From: Achromobacter mucicolens
GTDB taxonomy: Bacteria > Pseudomonadota > Gammaproteobacteria > Burkholderiales > Burkholderiaceae_B
DNA length: 64,000 nt
NCBI RefSeq assembly: GCF_902859725.1
Contig: NZ_CADIJP010000006.1
Span: 241,444-305,443, forward strand
Direction: 5' to 3'
Below, one piece after another: positions 61,787 to 64,000 of this stretch. The translations under genes were made by a program, and so were the position numbers. Every line of letters begins with the position of its first letter. Within the stretch, counting starts at the first letter, position 1. Below the pieces are notes generated by a model. That model did no database searches. It saw only the letters and a program-made list of their open reading frames with translations, and had not been told where the DNA came from.

Positions 61787-62165
61787 CGGCTTTGATTGAT
61801 TGGTGTTGAAGTGCCGCTCACGAGCGAATTGGATCGCTTCCAAGTCTCCCCGCCCTGACCCGCTCAACTAGCCCGGGCAGCTTTCGCCTCTATAGCTGAC
61901 AACAGAAGCAGGCCGCCGACGCGGGGCGCTCGTACGTCGGCACGTCGCACGGGCCTCCTGCGTCATGTGCGCACTCGCGCGCGTGCCGCTCACAAGCTGG
62001 ATGGGGCGGCCACTCTTCTTAATCCAACCCGCCCGTACTCTGGCCGCGCTTGTTAAGCATACTGCGGCTCATCGGTATATCAACTAAGGTAAGCGCATTA
62101 ATTAATTTTACAACTCACTTAAGCCGGCCTTACGCTGAAGCTCCGATCTCTCTCCGAGCACCGAC
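61787..62165. other. Divergent intergenic region with AT-rich promoter stretch
   Basis: No gene is seen. Bases 62070-62125 are AT-rich (GCATTAATTAATTTTACAAC) just before the dehalogenase start and probably hold its promoter. A 15-bp direct repeat lies in the left part. Confidence 0.5.
61811..61997. repeat. 15-bp direct repeat pair
   Basis: GTGCCGCTCACGAGC (61811-61825) and GTGCCGCTCACAAGC (61983-61997) differ at one base; GGAT follows both within a few bases. Confidence 0.6.
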
Positions 62166-62879
62166 ATGCCTTTTAACCAAGCTCCCCGCCCACAATGGCT
62201 GACCTTCGACTGCTACGGCACGCTCATTCAATGGGACGAAGGCTTGCAAGCCGCAGTGGAAAAGATCCTCGCGGGCCGAGAGGCCGCAATTGACCGGCCG
62301 ACCGCCGCGCAGTTCCTGCACATATACGATGAGCACGAGCACCACCTTGAACGCACGCCGCCCTACCGCAACTTCGCCGAGGTCACCCGCGAATCGTTAC
62401 GCCTCACCATGGCGCATTTCGGCCTTGAGTACCGGCCCGAAGACGCGGAGACGCTCACGAGCAGCATTTCCCGCATGCCGCCCTTCCCGGAAGTCGTCGA
62501 CACGCTCGGCAGGCTCAAACAAGCCGGATTTAGCCTGTGCATCATCTCCAACACCGATGACAACATCATCGCGGGCAACGTCGCCCAAATGGGCGGGCAT
62601 ATCGACCGCGTCATTTCAGCTGAACAGGCCCGCGCGTACAAACCCTCACCCGCCATCTTCGCCCACGCTCATCAAAAGCTTGGCGTCACCACGGCAGACG
62701 TCGTGCATATCTGCGCCAGCCCTCATCTGGATCTCGCTGCAGCACGCGACATTGGCTTTCGCTGCATCTGGATCGACCGCGGCACCGGCCGCAAACCCTT
62801 GCCTGACTATCGGCCTGACGCTACCGTAGCAACTCTGGATCGCGTGCTGGACGTTTTCACTAACGCCGGCTGGCTCTGA
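62166..62879 (+). CDS. Haloacid dehalogenase type II-like HAD hydrolase
   Basis: The protein has 237 residues. WLTFDCYGTLIQWDEG has the nucleophile Asp15, LCIISNTDDNIIAGN is motif II, Lys (ARAYKPSPAIFAHA) motif III, and HICASPHLDLAAARDIGFRC motif IV, which matches 2-haloacid dehalogenase and related phosphatases. It releases halide or phosphate from a small acid. It lies 27 bp before the class II aldolase gene, so the two are probably one unit. Confidence 0.88.
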   Translation: MPFNQAPRPQWLTFDCYGTLIQWDEGLQAAVEKILAGREAAIDRPTAAQFLHIYDEHEHHLERTPPYRNFAEVTRESLRLTMAHFGLEYRPEDAETLTSSISRMPPFPEVVDTLGRLKQAGFSLCIISNTDDNIIAGNVAQMGGHIDRVISAEQARAYKPSPAIFAHAHQKLGVTTADVVHICASPHLDLAAARDIGFRCIWIDRGTGRKPLPDYRPDATVATLDRVLDVFTNAGWL

Positions 62880-62906
62880 TCCCCAACCCATCCCTTGAAG
62901 GTTGTC

Positions 62907-63647
62907 ATGAACCAGGAACCCGGTTTTGCCAACGCACTCTTCCATGCAGATCCCGTCACCGCTCTACGCACGGACCTGGCGCTGGCCCTACGTGCGGCCG
63001 CGGCCCACGGACTGGGCGAAGGCGTCTGCAATCATTTCAGCGTGGCATTGCCGGGCGATCCCGATCATTTCCTTCTGAACCCACGTGGCCTCATGTGGAA
63101 CGAGGTGCATGCGGACGACATCGTGCTGGTCGACGCGCATGGCAACAAGCTTGCCGGCCGCCACGAGGTCGAGCCCACCGCCATGTTCATTCACGCAGCT
63201 ATCCACCGCATCGCCGGCAAGACCTGCGTGCTGCACACCCACATGCCCTACGCCACGGCACTCACGCTCACCACGGATCGCGGCTTGGACACCACCCTGT
63301 CCCAAAACGCCATGCGCTTTCACGGCCGCCTCGCCATCGACGGCGCCTATAACGGACTGGCGTTGGATGTGTCCGAAGGCGAGCGCATCGCGCACGCCAT
63401 GCAAGGCGCGGACATCGTTTTCCTCGGCAACCATGGCGTCGTTGTCTGCGGCGAACGTCTCGACTACGCCTACGACGATCTCTTCTTCCTCGAGCGGGCC
63501 TGTACAGCCCAGGTCTTGGCACAATCCACCGGCCGTCCCCTGGTTCCCGTCAACGCCGACCTCGCCGCCAAGGTTGCGGCCCAGATTCAAAGCGAACGCC
63601 TGCAATCCGAGCTATTTTTCGCAGCGCTGCGCCGCCAGCTACCCTAG
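62907..63647 (+). CDS. Class II aldolase/adducin family protein
   Basis: The protein has 246 residues. His110 and His112 (HTHMPYATALT) are zinc ligands, and FLGNHGVVVCGERLDYAYDD holds the later His. GEGVCNHFSVALPGDPDHFL is the family start. ATG 62907 has GAAGG six bases upstream; the TTG four codons earlier lies inside that site. It is paired with the HAD gene. A substrate cannot be named. Confidence 0.88.
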   Translation: MNQEPGFANALFHADPVTALRTDLALALRAAAAHGLGEGVCNHFSVALPGDPDHFLLNPRGLMWNEVHADDIVLVDAHGNKLAGRHEVEPTAMFIHAAIHRIAGKTCVLHTHMPYATALTLTTDRGLDTTLSQNAMRFHGRLAIDGAYNGLALDVSEGERIAHAMQGADIVFLGNHGVVVCGERLDYAYDDLFFLERACTAQVLAQSTGRPLVPVNADLAAKVAAQIQSERLQSELFFAALRRQLP

Positions 63648-63697
63648 TCAGAGGAACATCTGACTCAAACAGCAGAGCATCCGATCCAGACAAAAAC

Positions 63698-63734
63698 AAA
63701 ACCCCCGCGCGGCGCCAGCCGCGTGGGGGTTTTT
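63698..63734 (+). terminator. Strong terminator after the class II aldolase gene
   Basis: AAAACCCCCGCGCGGC (63698-63713) pairs with GCCGCGTGGGGGTTTT (63718-63733) around GCCA, with one G-T pair, followed by more T. Confidence 0.92.
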
Positions 63735-63738
63735 AATA

Positions 63739-63850
63739 AATTCCGATCCTGCATTCCCGTTGCTGCAATCCCTTTGCAGCATTCGCGTTGCTGCATCCCT
63801 GATACGGCATTTCCGATGCTGGAATCCCAATGCAGTATTGCCGACGCCAC
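63739..63850. repeat. 14-bp tandem array, eight units
   Basis: Eight units in exact 14-bp register begin at 63739, 63753, 63767, 63781, 63795, 63809, 63823 and 63837. The consensus is ATTCCCGTTGCTGC with one to seven differences per copy. It fills the space between two convergent terminators. Confidence 0.88.
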
Positions 63851-63855
63851 AAAGA

Positions 63856-63888
63856 CAAAACCCCGCAGGGGATACCTGCGGGGTTTTG
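63856..63888 (-). terminator. rRNA operon terminator
   Basis: CAAAACCCCGCAGG (63856-63869) and CCTGCGGGGTTTTG (63875-63888) form a perfect 14-bp stem around GGATA. It lies just beyond the 3' end of the 5S gene on the minus strand and has T/A-rich arms typical of a bidirectional terminator. Confidence 0.9.
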
Positions 63889-63897
63889 AGCAATAAA

Positions 63898-64000
63898 AGC
63901 CTGACGATGACCTACTTTCACAGACGTCCGTCCACTATCATCGGCGCAAAGGCGTTTCACTGTCCTGTTCGGGATGGGAAGGAGTGGGACCACCTTGCTA
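63898..64000 (-). rRNA. rrf: 5S ribosomal RNA, 3' part (5' end outside window)
   Basis: Read on the minus strand, the sequence has AAGGTGGTCCCACTCC, CCCATCCCGAACAGGACAGT, GAAACGCCTTTGCGCCGATG and ends GTCATCGTCAGGCT, the conserved order of beta-proteobacterial 5S rRNA. About 103 of some 115 bases are present. The rest of the rRNA operon lies to the right of the window. Confidence 0.95.

Noticed and set aside
59631-63850. Tandem arrays as possible CRISPR
   Set aside because: Units are 12-35 bp, contiguous and degenerate with no unique spacers, and there are no cas genes in the window.

Overview
The window is high-GC DNA of a beta-proteobacterium, most likely from the Achromobacter/Bordetella group (Alcaligenaceae). 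The pointers are a Bug-family binding protein beside a CoA-transferase, many LysR-type regulators, an HU protein with a Lys/Ala-rich tail like the Bordetella histone-like proteins, and the sequence of the 5S rRNA at the right edge. Placement to genus is inference; there is no prophage, insertion sequence or CRISPR array.

Layout. 1-1628: the end of an RNA ligase gene overlapping an HD-kinase gene, an RNA end-healing and sealing pair. 1635-5375: a LysR regulator divergent from a CoA-transferase, MaoC dehydratase and Bug binding protein set. 5451-9368: a duplicated tautomerase, then a glycine-betaine type ABC importer on the minus strand. 9954-31816: an accessory metabolic island. It starts with an 11-gene minus-strand run (19945 down to 9954) that encodes two NitT/TauT-type ABC systems around an acyl-CoA ligase, thioesterase, glyoxalase-like protein, MDR oxidoreductase and class II aldolase. 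Divergent from it are a BAAT-like hydrolase and an alpha-methylacyl-CoA racemase. An orphan binding protein follows, then a complete third NitT/TauT ABC system with an amidohydrolase and an FAD/NAD(P)-binding protein, and finally a minus-strand AprA/AprB-like flavoprotein-ferredoxin pair. No regulator is encoded in the island, but three of its minus-strand promoter regions share the spaced motif GAACGA-N13-T(G/C)CAAAT, which suggests one regulon.

31938-43840: cyclopropane fatty acid synthase, a Bcr/CflA efflux pump, rpmB-rpmG with a long leader, a branched-chain amino acid type ABC importer with a fused LivH-LivM permease and no LivF, a SulP anion transporter, a hemerythrin protein, a D,D-carboxypeptidase and the tailed HU protein. 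44023-52978: a MarR regulator with a clear operator and an MFS pump, then the housekeeping run leuS-lptE-holA-proA, a small membrane protein and a hydratase. 53065-63647: amidase, LysR/MFS pair, C39-like protease, 3-hydroxyacyl-CoA dehydrogenase, small acetyltransferase, SEC-C protein, LysR, haloacid dehalogenase and class II aldolase. The right edge is the 3' part of a 5S rRNA gene, so an rRNA operon enters from the right on the minus strand.

The last 4.5 kb carries three unrelated-looking but similarly built degenerate tandem arrays (13 bp x 15; 35 bp x 7 running into 12 bp x 7; 14 bp x 8), all intergenic. The most interesting items are the co-regulated ABC/CoA/AprAB-like island, the RNA-repair pair and these arrays.
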